DNA from: Chryseobacterium indologenes
Lineage (GTDB): Bacteria; Bacteroidota; Bacteroidia; Flavobacteriales; Weeksellaceae
Assembly (NCBI RefSeq): GCF_018362995.1
Contig: NZ_CP074372.1
Coordinates: 4,836,001-4,900,000, forward strand
Length of the DNA stretch: 64,000 nt
Reading direction: 5' to 3'
The notes beneath the pieces were generated by a model, which saw nothing but the letters and a program-made list of their open reading frames with translations, was not told the origin of the DNA and did not search any database. The position numbers and the translations under genes are program-made. Positions 7,441 to 17,184 of this stretch are shown piece by piece; the first letter of the stretch is position 1, and every line of letters begins with the position of its first letter.

Positions 7441-9801
7441 ATGTTAATCTATAGACTAAAAAACTATTTTTTCCTTTTTTCTTTTATATTGATTTCTGTT
7501 TCTGCATTTTCTCAAACGAGACCAGTCAGAAAATCAGAAAAGATAAAACCTTCTGCTGCCAGTCTCAGGGCCGGAGCATTCATAGATGTGAATGTACCTC
7601 CGTACGTCCCTTCAAATTATACACCTGAGCAATTGGTGAAGAATATTTTGATCAACGGCGGTACCAATTGTACAACAGCCAATGTTACCAATGTTACAGT
7701 ATCTCCTAATCATGATGTGACTAACAGCAACAGATTTTGGGGATATTTTCATAAAGGAACAACAAATTTTCCTTTTACTGATGGTATTGTCCTGACAACA
7801 GGGTATGCTTCGGAAGCTGGTAATAATTATATATCAGCTGTTGGGCAATCTACAGGAACCGGGAGTGATGCAGACCTTGTTGCCGCTACAGGAGCCAACG
7901 TTAGTTTAACGGATGCTGTAGCGCTTGAATTTGATTTTGTACCGAATTCCAACCAGGTGAAGTTCAACTATATATTTGCTTCCGATGAATATACTTCGAA
8001 TTATCCATGTCTGGGTTATTCTGATGCTTTTGCATTATTGCTGAAGAAAGTGGGGGACCCTACCTATACTAACCTTGCGGTGTTGCCGGGAACAGCAGGC
8101 CCTGTAAGTGCTACCAATATTGTTCCTGCCGGCAATGGATTCAGTTGTGGACCTATCAATGCAGCTTATTTTGGAGGATTGGCAAACCCGCATCTGCTTA
8201 TTAATTATTTTGGAAGAACAACACCTTTAACAGCTGTAGCAGACGTAATTCCAGGACAAACGTACCATTTTAAAATGGTATTGGCAGATGCAAAAGATTC
8301 TACCCATGATTCAGCTGTATTCCTGGAAGGAGGATCTTTTGATGTCGGAATTAAAATTGTAGATGAAGCCGGGGCAGTTTTACCTGGCAGCATCAACATG
8401 TGTGACAATACACCAAAGCAATTGAAAGCACAGGTAGCAGCCATTCCGGGAATGACGTATCAGTGGTATAAAGACGGAGTTGCCATTCCGGGAGCAACCA
8501 GCGCTATTTATGTTGCCACCCAGCCAGGAGTATATACCGTAAAGGTAATGGTTCCGGGCAATCAGTGTCCTAGTGAAGCAACCGTTACCATTATCGGAGG
8601 AACGAGTCCTACAGTACAGAATGCTGTGCTTAAGCTCTGTACAACACCTGCACTCAGTACCTTTAATTTAGAAACGGCAAAACCTCTGATCAGTACAACA
8701 CAGGGAGCGGTATTCCGTTTTTATGCTAATCAGGCTGATGCACAGGCTCAAAATAATAGTTATATTACCAATCTGACAACCTATAATGGAACAGATGGAC
8801 AGATATTATATGTACTGGTTTCCAATGGAGCTTTCTGTAGTAAAATTGCAACTTTAACATTAAGAAAAGAAGAAACTCCAACGGCATTGCTTACAGCTCC
8901 TAGATTAAAAATCTGTGCAGGAGAATCTGTGTTATTAACAGCTTCTGGTGGAGTAACATACCAGTGGGGTGATTCTGCAGCCACTACAGGTGGAATAAGA
9001 ACTGTAAGCCCTACCCAGACAACAACATATACCGTATATGCTATCGGAGCACAAGGTTGTAAATCTCTTCAGCCGGCACGTATTACAATAGAAGTAGTAC
9101 CGGCTATCGTTTCAAACTTGAAAGGAGGACATATCTGTCAGGGAGATAAAATCATTCTGGATGCAGGTTCAGGTCCTGGATATACCTATCAGTGGAGCAA
9201 TGGAGAAACAGGTCAGAGTATTACGGTTTCCACTCCGGGAGAATATTCAGTAATGATAAGCAATGGGGTGTGTTCAAAAGAGTTTAAAGCACAGGTCATT
9301 AAAGCAGTGATTCCTGAAGTAATAAAAGTAGACTATAATGAAAATGGGGTAATGATCATTACAGCGAGCAATCCAAGTAATGGTACTCTGGAATATTCGG
9401 TGGATAACGGAGTTACATGGCAGTCTTCCAATGTATTTAACAATGTCCCTAAAAATAAAGTCATTTCAATCAGGGTGAGAGTTAAATTCACAAGTTGCGT
9501 AGGATTCCTTGAATTCTTTACATTCGTTATGAAAAATGTAATCACTCCAAATGGGGATAATATTAATGATATTATTGATTTCAGTGGAGTGGTCAACTAT
9601 AAAGATTTCAGCGGACAGGTTTTTGACCGATACGGAAGAGAAGTCTTCAAAGCTGAAAAGATAAGACCATATTGGGATGGATATTTCCAGGGTAAAAAAC
9701 TGCCTACTTCCACCTACTGGTATCAGGTAACCTTTGAAGATCCTGCGAGTAAAGAAGTTACGGTGAAAACAGGATGGATATTACTTAAAAATATAGAATA
9801 A
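7441..9801 (+). CDS. Secreted choice-of-anchor L protein with type B T9SS sorting domain (paralog 1)
   Basis: The 786-residue protein has a signal peptide (about 1-24, ending AFSQ), a short linker, and the shared family opening PSAASLRAGAFIDVN. Residues about 60-300 form a choice-of-anchor L domain (WGYFHKGTTNFPFTDGIVLT, FDFVPNSNQVKFNYIFASDEY, SDAFALLL, TYHFKMVLADA). Ig-like modules follow, including one at about 484-552 (KICAGESVLLTASGG). The last 85 residues are a type B T9SS/gliding-associated sorting domain (ITPNGDNINDI, FDRYGREVF, WDG, YWYQVTF). The product is expected on the cell surface or secreted by the type IX system. It is the first of three tandem paralogs with separate terminators. 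Confidence 0.92.
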   Translation: MLIYRLKNYFFLFSFILISVSAFSQTRPVRKSEKIKPSAASLRAGAFIDVNVPPYVPSNYTPEQLVKNILINGGTNCTTANVTNVTVSPNHDVTNSNRFWGYFHKGTTNFPFTDGIVLTTGYASEAGNNYISAVGQSTGTGSDADLVAATGANVSLTDAVALEFDFVPNSNQVKFNYIFASDEYTSNYPCLGYSDAFALLLKKVGDPTYTNLAVLPGTAGPVSATNIVPAGNGFSCGPINAAYFGGLANPHLLINYFGRTTPLTAVADVIPGQTYHFKMVLADAKDSTHDSAVFLEGGSFDVGIKIVDEAGAVLPGSINMCDNTPKQLKAQVAAIPGMTYQWYKDGVAIPGATSAIYVATQPGVYTVKVMVPGNQCPSEATVTIIGGTSPTVQNAVLKLCTTPALSTFNLETAKPLISTTQGAVFRFYANQADAQAQNNSYITNLTTYNGTDGQILYVLVSNGAFCSKIATLTLRKEETPTALLTAPRLKICAGESVLLTASGGVTYQWGDSAATTGGIRTVSPTQTTTYTVYAIGAQGCKSLQPARITIEVVPAIVSNLKGGHICQGDKIILDAGSGPGYTYQWSNGETGQSITVSTPGEYSVMISNGVCSKEFKAQVIKAVIPEVIKVDYNENGVMIITASNPSNGTLEYSVDNGVTWQSSNVFNNVPKNKVISIRVRVKFTSCVGFLEFFTFVMKNVITPNGDNINDIIDFSGVVNYKDFSGQVFDRYGREVFKAEKIRPYWDGYFQGKKLPTSTYWYQVTFEDPASKEVTVKTGWILLKNIE

Positions 9802-9816
9802 TTAAAACTATAATCG

Positions 9817-9846
9817 AAAGACTGACTATTTTGTCAGTCTTTTTTT
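9817..9846 (+). terminator. Terminator after anchor-L paralog 1
   Basis: A perfect 10-bp stem (AAAGACTGAC, 9817-9826, with GTCAGTCTTT, 9833-9842), loop TATTTT, and a T run. Confidence 0.9.
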
Positions 9847-9921
9847 ATTATATTAAAATAAATAGAGTTGATATCCTAACATAAATAAATTTGCGTTAGT
9901 AATAATGTAAATTGTGTTAAC

Positions 9922-9953
9922 TTGAATTTCAATTAAAAAAAATAGTATTTTTG
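9922..9953 (+). promoter_or_regulatory. Promoter of anchor-L paralog 2
   Basis: TTG (9922-9924), 21-nt spacer, TATTTTTG (9946-9953). Both elements and the spacing fit the Bacteroidota primary sigma consensus. The start codon is 16 nt downstream of the -7 element. Confidence 0.65.
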
Positions 9954-9969
9954 TTTAAAATAATATAAA

Positions 9970-12900
9970 ATGTTAAATAGGAGGAGAGGAAATTTATTTT
10001 TAGCGTTATTTTTAGTTTTCATAGGTAACTTTATTTTGGCTCAAAATAGAGGAAGGGTAGAAATTGCGAGAAAACCTAGTGCTGCTTCCTTGAGAGCAGG
10101 TGCTTTTATAGATGTGAATGCACCAAGCTACCCGGAATCAGGCTATCCTATAACTCAGCTAATCAATGATGTTCTTATATCAGGGGGTAGCACCTGTACC
10201 AGTTCAAGTGTAAGCAATGTAACGGTGTCTCCAAACCTACCAGCTTCCAATCAGAACCGAAGCTGGGGATATTTTAATAAATCAAATACCAATTTTCCGT
10301 TTAGCAAAGGAATTATACTTTCTACCGGATATGCCAATAAAGCAGGAAATACTCTTCAGGGAACTTTAAGCGATGACCTGGGAACAGGAGGAGATGTAGA
10401 TCTGGCAAACGCTTTGGGAATAGGGAATAATAACCTGACCAATGCTACCTCTATTGAATTTGACTTTGTTGCGGCTTCTACTGAAATTACTTTCAGATAT
10501 TTATTTGCTTCAAAGGAATATCAGCAGAACTTCCCATGTACCATCACCGATGGTTTTGCCTTGCTTCTGAAAAAGGTATCTGATCCTACTTATACCAATC
10601 TTGCAGTGCTTCCGGCAGGAGCAGGCCCTGTAAGTGTAACGAATATCCACCCGCAGTATCAAAACTGCGGACCTAAAAATGAAGCCTATTACGGAGGTAC
10701 CAATACCGCTCAGATTGAAACCAATTTTAACGGCCGTACCATTCCTCTTACGGCAAAAGCAACTGTAATCCCTGGACAAACGTATCATTTTAAAATTGTT
10801 CTTGCCGACTATCAGGATCCCAACTTTGATTCTGCCGTATTTTTGGAAGCAGGATCTTTCGATATTGGAGTGAAAATTTTAGACCCGGCCGGAGCACAGC
10901 TGCCTGCATCTGTAAATATGTGTGATAATACACCACAGACCTTTACAGCTTCTGTTCAGGGACCCAATATAACCTATCAGTGGTATTTGGGAACCAATCC
11001 GATTGCTGGAGCTACCAATGCAAGTTATACGGCAACAGCACCAGGAGTTTATACTGTTAAGGTTTTTATTCAGGGAAACAGCTGTCCGGGAGAGGCTACC
11101 ATTACAGTAGTGGGTGGAACATCTCCAACAGTACAGAATGCGACGTTAACGGCCTGTTATGCTGCCGGAAATGCTACATTTAATTTAACATCAGCACAAG
11201 CTTCAATAAGTACAACTCCGGGAGCTGTGTTTTCATATTATGCTACCTTGGCAGACGCTAATGCAGGAAATACAAATACAATTCCAAATCCCACAGCTCA
11301 TCAGAGTGCAGGTGGAACGGTGTATGTAAGAGTAGCAAACGGTTTCTGTGCAAAAGTAGCACAGCTTCAATTGGTGAAAGCACCACAAATGATCCCTACT
11401 ATTGCCCCTCCGGCAGTACTTACCTGTGCTAACTCTCAGACTACACTGGATGCATCAGCTTCCGTTTATCCGGCAGGTGCTACATTCAACTGGACGACTA
11501 CTGGAGGAAATATTGTTTCAGGAGGAACTACTTTAAATCCTGTTATCAATGCTGCGGGAACCTATACTTTAACTATAACAAAAGTCTATCAGCCAGGAAA
11601 TATTAGTTGTACAGCAGTGGGTAACGTAACGGTAACAGGAAACAGTGCTCCACCAGTTACAGGACTTACTGCAAGCAAAATAAAAATCTGTAAAGGCGGG
11701 TCTACAACACTTACCGCAACAGGAGGTGCTACCTATAACTGGGGCAATGGCCTTACCGGAAACGGAAATACACAGGTGGTTTCACCTACCGTTACAACTA
11801 CTTATACTGTAACAGCAGTAGGTGCTAATGGCTGTGTGTCTCAAAATCCTGCCACTATAACAATTGAAGTGTCAGAACCTTTTACAGCACAGAACGCAAT
11901 ACTACATAAATGTTATCAGCCAGGATTAACTTATAATCTCACAGAAGCTCAGCCTCAGATCACAACTACAGGTGGAGTTACTTTTACTTATTATATAAAC
12001 CAGGCTGATGCCATTGCTGCTAACGGAAACTTTATTGTAACCCCTACAGCATATACGCCGCCGGGAGGAAGCCAGACGATTTATGTTTTGGCAAGTAATG
12101 GAGGTTGTAGCTATGTAGTATCTCTGCAATTATTAAGCACGGCTCAAACTACTCTTACAATTGCTGCACCACAAACAATTACTTGTACGACTCCTCAGAT
12201 TACAATCAATGCTTCCGCATCAGTTGTACCTGCAGGATCTACTATTGCATGGACAGGAGGGACTATCGTCTCAGGAGGTAATACCCTTACCCCTGTTGTA
12301 AGCGCTGGCGGTACCTATACTTTAACCGTTACGAATGTATCACAGCCAGGAAACCTGAGCTGTACCTATACTTCAACAGTAACAGTACAGGAAGATAAAG
12401 TACAACCGGTTGCCGCTGTTGTTTCGTCAGTGCCTCGTATTTGTATAGGTGAATCAGTAACATTAACAGCTTCGGGAGGAGTAACCTATAACTGGGGGAA
12501 TGGTCTTACAGGAAACGGAAATACTCAGCTAGTTTCACCTACTGTGACTACGACATATACAGTATTTGCCGTTGGAGCTAACGGATGTATTTCTGCAACA
12601 CCAGCATCGGTTACAGTTCAGGTTGGTCCGCCTATCGCAGGACTTACCGCATCCAAATTAAAAATCTGTGAAGGGGAATCTGTGACATTGACTGCTTCAG
12701 GAGGAATTACTTATAACTGGATAGGACTTACCGGAAATGGAAATACACAGGTTGTTACTCCTACCACAACAACAGAATATTCAGTATTTGCATTGGGAGG
12801 AAACGGATGTAGCTCTGTAAACCCGGCTAAAGTTACCATCGAAGTAGTTCCGGCAATTGTTTCTACATTGAAGGATGTATTTGTTTGTGCCGGAGATAAA

Positions 12901-13548
12901 GGAACTCTTGATGCAGGTCCGGGACCAAATTATACGTACTTATGGAATACAGGAGCAACTACCCAGACGATAACAACTAATGTTGCGGGTGCTTATTCTG
13001 TAATAATCAGTAATGGAGTATGTTCCAAAACATTCTCTGCCCAGCTGATTAATCCTGATCTGCCACAATTTACCAATGTTGTATATGATAATCACATTCT
13101 TACCCTTACGGCAAGTAACCCGACGGGAGGTGTTTTAGAATTTTCAATTGATGGAGGATTAACATGGCAGCCATCGAATATATTTACCGGTATACTGAAT
13201 AATACAATGTATACTCTGATGGTAAGAGTAAAAGGTGCTAAATGCGGTACTTCACTGGACTATTTTACATTCGTGATCAGCAATGCTATTACTCCTAATA
13301 TGGATGGTGTAAATGATACTATCGATTTCACAGGAATCAGCGGATATAAAGATTTTGCAGCTTCTATCTTTGACAGATATGGGGCTGAGGTATTTAAAGC
13401 TTCGAAAGGCGATGTTATCTGGACAGGATCTTTAAAAGGAATTAACCTTTCTACAGGGACATACTGGTATAGAGTACAGTGGGAAAACCCGGCCAGTAAG
13501 AAAATGGAACAGCGCTCAGGCTGGATTCTCTTAAAGAACAGAAACTAG
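9970..13548 (+). CDS. Large choice-of-anchor L protein with type B T9SS sorting domain (paralog 2)
   Basis: At 1192 residues this is the longest of the three paralogs. It has a signal peptide (to about residue 25, ILAQ), the shared PSAASLRAGAFIDVNAP opening, an anchor-L domain (about 65-310) and a C-terminal type B sorting domain (ITPNMDGVNDTIDF, FDRYGAEVF, TYWYRVQW, SGWILLKNRN). The extra length comes from duplicated Ig-like modules: three copies of a ~68-residue unit (about residues 566-634, 816-884 and 893-960), each with KIC-G-S-TLTA-GG and GLTGNGNTQ, plus PKD/Ig-like modules with repeated AGTYTLT. Probably a surface adhesin or matrix protein; ligand unknown. It has its own promoter and a strong terminator. 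Confidence 0.92.
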   Translation: MLNRRRGNLFLALFLVFIGNFILAQNRGRVEIARKPSAASLRAGAFIDVNAPSYPESGYPITQLINDVLISGGSTCTSSSVSNVTVSPNLPASNQNRSWGYFNKSNTNFPFSKGIILSTGYANKAGNTLQGTLSDDLGTGGDVDLANALGIGNNNLTNATSIEFDFVAASTEITFRYLFASKEYQQNFPCTITDGFALLLKKVSDPTYTNLAVLPAGAGPVSVTNIHPQYQNCGPKNEAYYGGTNTAQIETNFNGRTIPLTAKATVIPGQTYHFKIVLADYQDPNFDSAVFLEAGSFDIGVKILDPAGAQLPASVNMCDNTPQTFTASVQGPNITYQWYLGTNPIAGATNASYTATAPGVYTVKVFIQGNSCPGEATITVVGGTSPTVQNATLTACYAAGNATFNLTSAQASISTTPGAVFSYYATLADANAGNTNTIPNPTAHQSAGGTVYVRVANGFCAKVAQLQLVKAPQMIPTIAPPAVLTCANSQTTLDASASVYPAGATFNWTTTGGNIVSGGTTLNPVINAAGTYTLTITKVYQPGNISCTAVGNVTVTGNSAPPVTGLTASKIKICKGGSTTLTATGGATYNWGNGLTGNGNTQVVSPTVTTTYTVTAVGANGCVSQNPATITIEVSEPFTAQNAILHKCYQPGLTYNLTEAQPQITTTGGVTFTYYINQADAIAANGNFIVTPTAYTPPGGSQTIYVLASNGGCSYVVSLQLLSTAQTTLTIAAPQTITCTTPQITINASASVVPAGSTIAWTGGTIVSGGNTLTPVVSAGGTYTLTVTNVSQPGNLSCTYTSTVTVQEDKVQPVAAVVSSVPRICIGESVTLTASGGVTYNWGNGLTGNGNTQLVSPTVTTTYTVFAVGANGCISATPASVTVQVGPPIAGLTASKLKICEGESVTLTASGGITYNWIGLTGNGNTQVVTPTTTTEYSVFALGGNGCSSVNPAKVTIEVVPAIVSTLKDVFVCAGDKGTLDAGPGPNYTYLWNTGATTQTITTNVAGAYSVIISNGVCSKTFSAQLINPDLPQFTNVVYDNHILTLTASNPTGGVLEFSIDGGLTWQPSNIFTGILNNTMYTLMVRVKGAKCGTSLDYFTFVISNAITPNMDGVNDTIDFTGISGYKDFAASIFDRYGAEVFKASKGDVIWTGSLKGINLSTGTYWYRVQWENPASKKMEQRSGWILLKNRN

Positions 13549-13569
13549 AATTTATTAAAATAAAAATAG

Positions 13570-13608
13570 ACAACAAAATCTTTCAGCAATGAAAGATTTT
13601 GTTGTTTT
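13570..13608 (+). terminator. Terminator after anchor-L paralog 2
   Basis: Perfect 15-bp stem: ACAACAAAATCTTTC (13570-13584) with its complement at 13591-13605, loop AGCAAT, followed by TTT. Confidence 0.88.
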
Positions 13609-13810
13609 ATATGGGAAACGTTATTGTGTTTTGTGAATTATTTAAAATAGAGGATAAATATGTTAAAACAATTTATAACACGATGCTACCACATTGTTTA
13701 TGGTTTGTACGAATAGGGATTGATTAACGAAAATTTACTTTAAAAGGTTCATATATTGTTTTTTTATGGTAAAAAATACAAATATGTATGTGAGATATTT
13801 AAAAAAAAAT

Positions 13811-13818
13811 TAAATTTG
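13811..13818 (+). promoter_or_regulatory. Candidate -7 element of anchor-L paralog 3 (TAAATTTG)
   Basis: TAAATTTG matches TAnnTTTG and lies 16 nt before the ATG, the same spacing as in the other two paralogs. No clear TTG -33 element is visible. Confidence 0.45.
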
Positions 13819-13834
13819 TTGAAACAAAAATATT

Positions 13835-16192
13835 ATGAGAAGATATCTACCGCTTTGTTTATTTTTTTTAGTCATCTCGACTTTTTTATTTTCACAAGAT
13901 CTACCGCCCAGGAAACACGTAAAGGAAATTCCTACAGCAGCCTCCAGAAGAGCAGGTGTTTTTATTGACGTTAATGCTCCGCAGTATCCTGAAACTGCTT
14001 ACACTATTGAAAAAATGGTTAAAGATGTATTGATCTCATCCGGGACCAATACCTGCCTTACTCCCAATGTAAGTAATGTGAAGATCACTCCTAATCATGC
14101 TGCAAGTAATGCAGACAGAGCATGGGGATATTTTCATAAGGCAACAACCAATTTTCCTTTTAAAGACGGGCTTATTCTTTCTACAGGGTATGCAAGAAGA
14201 GCAGGTAACACTTTTGAAGGAGGACTGAGTGATGTCAACGGTGGAGGTTCAGATGCTGATCTTGCACAGGTGATCGGAGTAGTGGAAAGCAGATTGAATG
14301 ATGCTGTTCTTTTGGAATTTGACTTCGTTCCAACAACAAGTCAAATTAAATTTAACTATCTGATTGCATCCGAAGAATACACAGGTTCATTCCCTTGTAC
14401 TTTTGCAGATGCATTTGCGATCTTATTGAGACCTACTTCGGGCGGACCTTATGTGAATATGGCTGTACTTCCCGGAGGTGCCGGACCTGTAAGTATTACG
14501 AATATCCACCCTGCAGTACCAGGCAGCTGTGGAGCGGTAAATGAACAATATTTTGCCGGTTACAACACAGGTAACGTTGAAACCAACTTTAATGGAAGAA
14601 CAATTCCATTAACTGCTACAGCAACCGTAGTAGCAGGACAGCAATATCACTTCAAAATGGTAATTGCCGATTATAGTGACCACAGTTATGACTCTGCAGT
14701 ATTTCTGGAAGGAGGATCTTTCAATATTGGAGTAGACCTTTTAGACCCTGCAGGAACAAAATTGCCTTCTGATATTAACGTTTGTGATAATGTACCTCAG
14801 GTAATTACTGCTTCTGTAAATGATCCTAACCTTGTATATCAGTGGTATTATAATGGGGCACCTGTTCCTAATGCTACAACCAATACAATTACGGCTGTAC
14901 AGCCAGGTACTTATACCATCGAAGTAAGTGTTCCGGGGAATCCATGTCCGGGTAAAGCTAGTATTCAGATTCATGGAGGAACAACTCCGCAGGCTCAGGA
15001 TGCTACATTACTGCTTTGTACCACACCGGATATTACGACTTTTGATTTAAGCACAATTACCTCTACCATCAGCCCGACACCAGGAGCAATTTTTAAGTTC
15101 TACGTAAATCAGGCGGATGCAATTGCACAGAACGGTAATTATATTCAGACTCCATTAAACTATAACGGTAACGACGGTCAGATTCTGTATGTTGTAGTTT
15201 CCAATGGTGGTTTCTGTAGTAAAATGGTTGAATTGAAATTACTGAAAGAAGTAACCCCAACCGCTAAAGTAAAAGCTTCCAGAATAAAAATCTGTCCGGG
15301 AGAATCTGTAACCCTTACTGCTGAAGGAGGAGATACTTACCAATGGAGCAACTTCATGGGAACAGGAGATACGCAGACTGTTACTTTATATCAGACAACA
15401 ACATTTACAGTATATGCCATTGGAACAAAAGGTTGTAAATCTCTTAATCCGGCAACAATAAGAATCGAAGTTACTCCGGAAATCACTTCACCATTAAAAG
15501 ATGTTGAAATGTGTGTCGGTGATAAAGTGACTCTTGATGCAGGTGCAGGACAAGGCTTTAAATACCTTTGGAGTACAGGGGCAACAACACAGAAAATTGA
15601 TGTAGACCAATGGGGTATCTATTCCGTAGAAGTTGATAACGGAATTTGTAAGAAAGTTTTCGAAGCTAAAGTATTGGGTGCAGCTACGCCTTTTGTGACT
15701 GGATTAAACTATGAAAGCATCAAGAAAACAGTAACGATCACGGCTGAAAACCCTCCGATGAACAATTTGCCAAGTACTTTGGAATATTCTATTGACAACG
15801 GAATCACCTGGCAGGATTCAAACGTATTTAGCAATCTTTTAGACAATACAAATTATACTGTTTTGGTAAGAAGAGTAGGGACGCATTGCGTAGGATCTCT
15901 TGAATTCTTTACCCTGCAGATCAACAACATTATTACTCCGAACGAAGACGGAATCAATGACGTACTGGATCTTAAAGCTCTTGGAGACTTTAAAAACTTT
16001 ACAGGTTCTGTGTATGACAGATATGGAGTGGAAATGTTCAGATTCTCAAAAGAAAAACCTATCTGGGACGGAACAGTTGGAGGTAAGAGACTTCCTACAG
16101 CAACATACTGGTATAAGTTCAACTTTGAGTATCCGAAATCAAAAGCTCAGATGAACTGGTCAGGATGGATCATGCTGAAAAACAGAAACTAG
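13835..16192 (+). CDS. Secreted choice-of-anchor L protein with type B T9SS sorting domain (paralog 3)
   Basis: The 785-residue protein has the same architecture and length as paralog 1. It has a signal peptide (to about residue 21, FLFSQ), the family opening PTAASRRAGVFIDVNAPQYP, and an anchor-L domain (WGYFHKATTNFPFKDGLILS, FDFVPTTSQIKFNYLIASEEY). An Ig-like module is at about 478-545 (KICPGESVTLTAEGGD), and the type B sorting domain is C-terminal (ITPNEDGINDVLDL, YDRYGVEMF, WDG, YWYKFNF). I start at ATG 13835 because it gives a complete signal peptide. Expected at the outer surface via type IX secretion. The gene block ends here with a strong terminator. Confidence 0.92.
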   Translation: MRRYLPLCLFFLVISTFLFSQDLPPRKHVKEIPTAASRRAGVFIDVNAPQYPETAYTIEKMVKDVLISSGTNTCLTPNVSNVKITPNHAASNADRAWGYFHKATTNFPFKDGLILSTGYARRAGNTFEGGLSDVNGGGSDADLAQVIGVVESRLNDAVLLEFDFVPTTSQIKFNYLIASEEYTGSFPCTFADAFAILLRPTSGGPYVNMAVLPGGAGPVSITNIHPAVPGSCGAVNEQYFAGYNTGNVETNFNGRTIPLTATATVVAGQQYHFKMVIADYSDHSYDSAVFLEGGSFNIGVDLLDPAGTKLPSDINVCDNVPQVITASVNDPNLVYQWYYNGAPVPNATTNTITAVQPGTYTIEVSVPGNPCPGKASIQIHGGTTPQAQDATLLLCTTPDITTFDLSTITSTISPTPGAIFKFYVNQADAIAQNGNYIQTPLNYNGNDGQILYVVVSNGGFCSKMVELKLLKEVTPTAKVKASRIKICPGESVTLTAEGGDTYQWSNFMGTGDTQTVTLYQTTTFTVYAIGTKGCKSLNPATIRIEVTPEITSPLKDVEMCVGDKVTLDAGAGQGFKYLWSTGATTQKIDVDQWGIYSVEVDNGICKKVFEAKVLGAATPFVTGLNYESIKKTVTITAENPPMNNLPSTLEYSIDNGITWQDSNVFSNLLDNTNYTVLVRRVGTHCVGSLEFFTLQINNIITPNEDGINDVLDLKALGDFKNFTGSVYDRYGVEMFRFSKEKPIWDGTVGGKRLPTATYWYKFNFEYPKSKAQMNWSGWIMLKNRN

Positions 16193-16212
16193 AATTGATA
16201 ATGTAATATAAA

Positions 16213-16254
16213 AGAAAGCCTTTCAGATTTATTTTGAAAGGCTTTCTGCTTTTT
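16213..16254 (+). terminator. Terminator after anchor-L paralog 3
   Basis: Perfect 12-bp stem AGAAAGCCTTTC (16213-16224) with GAAAGGCTTTCT (16236-16247), then a T-rich tail. Confidence 0.88.
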
Positions 16255-16285
16255 AGGTGTAAAGTTTACGATCACTTAATCCAAC

Positions 16286-16313
16286 AAAAAAGCTCCTTTA
16301 ACAGGAGCTTTAT
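16286..16313 (-). terminator. Terminator of rsmA
   Basis: Nine-bp stem AAAGCTCCT (16289-16297) with AGGAGCTTT (16303-16311). On the minus strand it is followed by a T run. It sits just past the rsmA stop codon and could also back up the plus-strand terminator. Confidence 0.8.
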
Positions 16314-16322
16314 TATTGAAGT

Positions 16323-17093
16323 TTATTGATTTTCTTTCCAGAGATTAGCGAAGTGTATAAAATCTGCAACACTGAGTTCTTCCGCTCTCTTATCCAAAAA
16401 CTCATGGCCTTTTAAAGCTTCTGGAATATTTAAGGATTTCAATGCATTAGACAATTTTTTTCTTCTCTGGTTGAATCCTGTTTTTACAATCTGCTTAAAA
16501 AGAATTTCATTGCCTGCAAGACCTTCCTTTGGATTTCTTGTAAGACGGATGACTCCGGATTTTACTTTTGGTGGCGGATTGAAGACATTTTCATGTACTG
16601 TAAACATATAGGATACATCATAATAAGCCTGTATCAGAACAGAAAGAATACCGTAATCTTTAGTTCTCGGAACGGCTGCCGTTCTCTCAGCCACTTCTTT
16701 CTGAAACATTCCTACCATTTCCGGAATCAGTTGATAATGATCTACAATCTGAAACAGGATCTGAGAAGAGATATTATAGGGGAAATTACCAATGATGGCA
16801 ATCTGATCATCTTTGATAAAACTGAAGTCCTGTTTCAGGAAATCTCCCACAAAAGTCTCTTCAGTAACCTTTGTATAATTTTTTTTCAGGTATTCGATAG
16901 ACTCTGTATCGATCTCTGCAAGGTAAATGTTCTGATCTTTTTCAAGAAGATATTTGGTAAGAACTCCCATTCCGGGACCTACTTCCATGATGTTATTATA
17001 GTTCTCAAAACTAAGACCTTCTACAATTTTTCTTGCGATGTTTTCATCTGTCAGGAAGTGCTGTCCAAGATGTTTTTTTGCTTTTACACTCAA
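16323..17093 (-). CDS. rsmA: 16S rRNA (adenine1518/1519-N6)-dimethyltransferase
   Basis: This 256-residue SAM-dependent enzyme (KsgA) dimethylates two adjacent adenosines in helix 45 of 16S rRNA late in 30S assembly. The family opening KKHLGQHFLTDENIARKIV is present, followed by the SAM-binding EVGPGMGVLT (about 37-46) and the catalytic GNFPYNISSQ (about 102). FNPPPKVKSGVIRL lies in the middle, and a C-terminal helical domain holds FNQRRKKLSNALK. Length is typical. It is transcribed away from ftsX, from a shared 90-bp intergenic region. Confidence 0.97.
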   Translation of the reverse strand: MSVKAKKHLGQHFLTDENIARKIVEGLSFENYNNIMEVGPGMGVLTKYLLEKDQNIYLAEIDTESIEYLKKNYTKVTEETFVGDFLKQDFSFIKDDQIAIIGNFPYNISSQILFQIVDHYQLIPEMVGMFQKEVAERTAAVPRTKDYGILSVLIQAYYDVSYMFTVHENVFNPPPKVKSGVIRLTRNPKEGLAGNEILFKQIVKTGFNQRRKKLSNALKSLNIPEALKGHEFLDKRAEELSVADFIHFANLWKENQ

Positions 17094-17184
17094 GGTTTTT
17101 TATGATTTTATTAACAATGATTTTCTTTATTTCGTCCCAAATTTCGGAAGTTTTTTTCTATTTTAGCCAAAAATTTTAATATTA

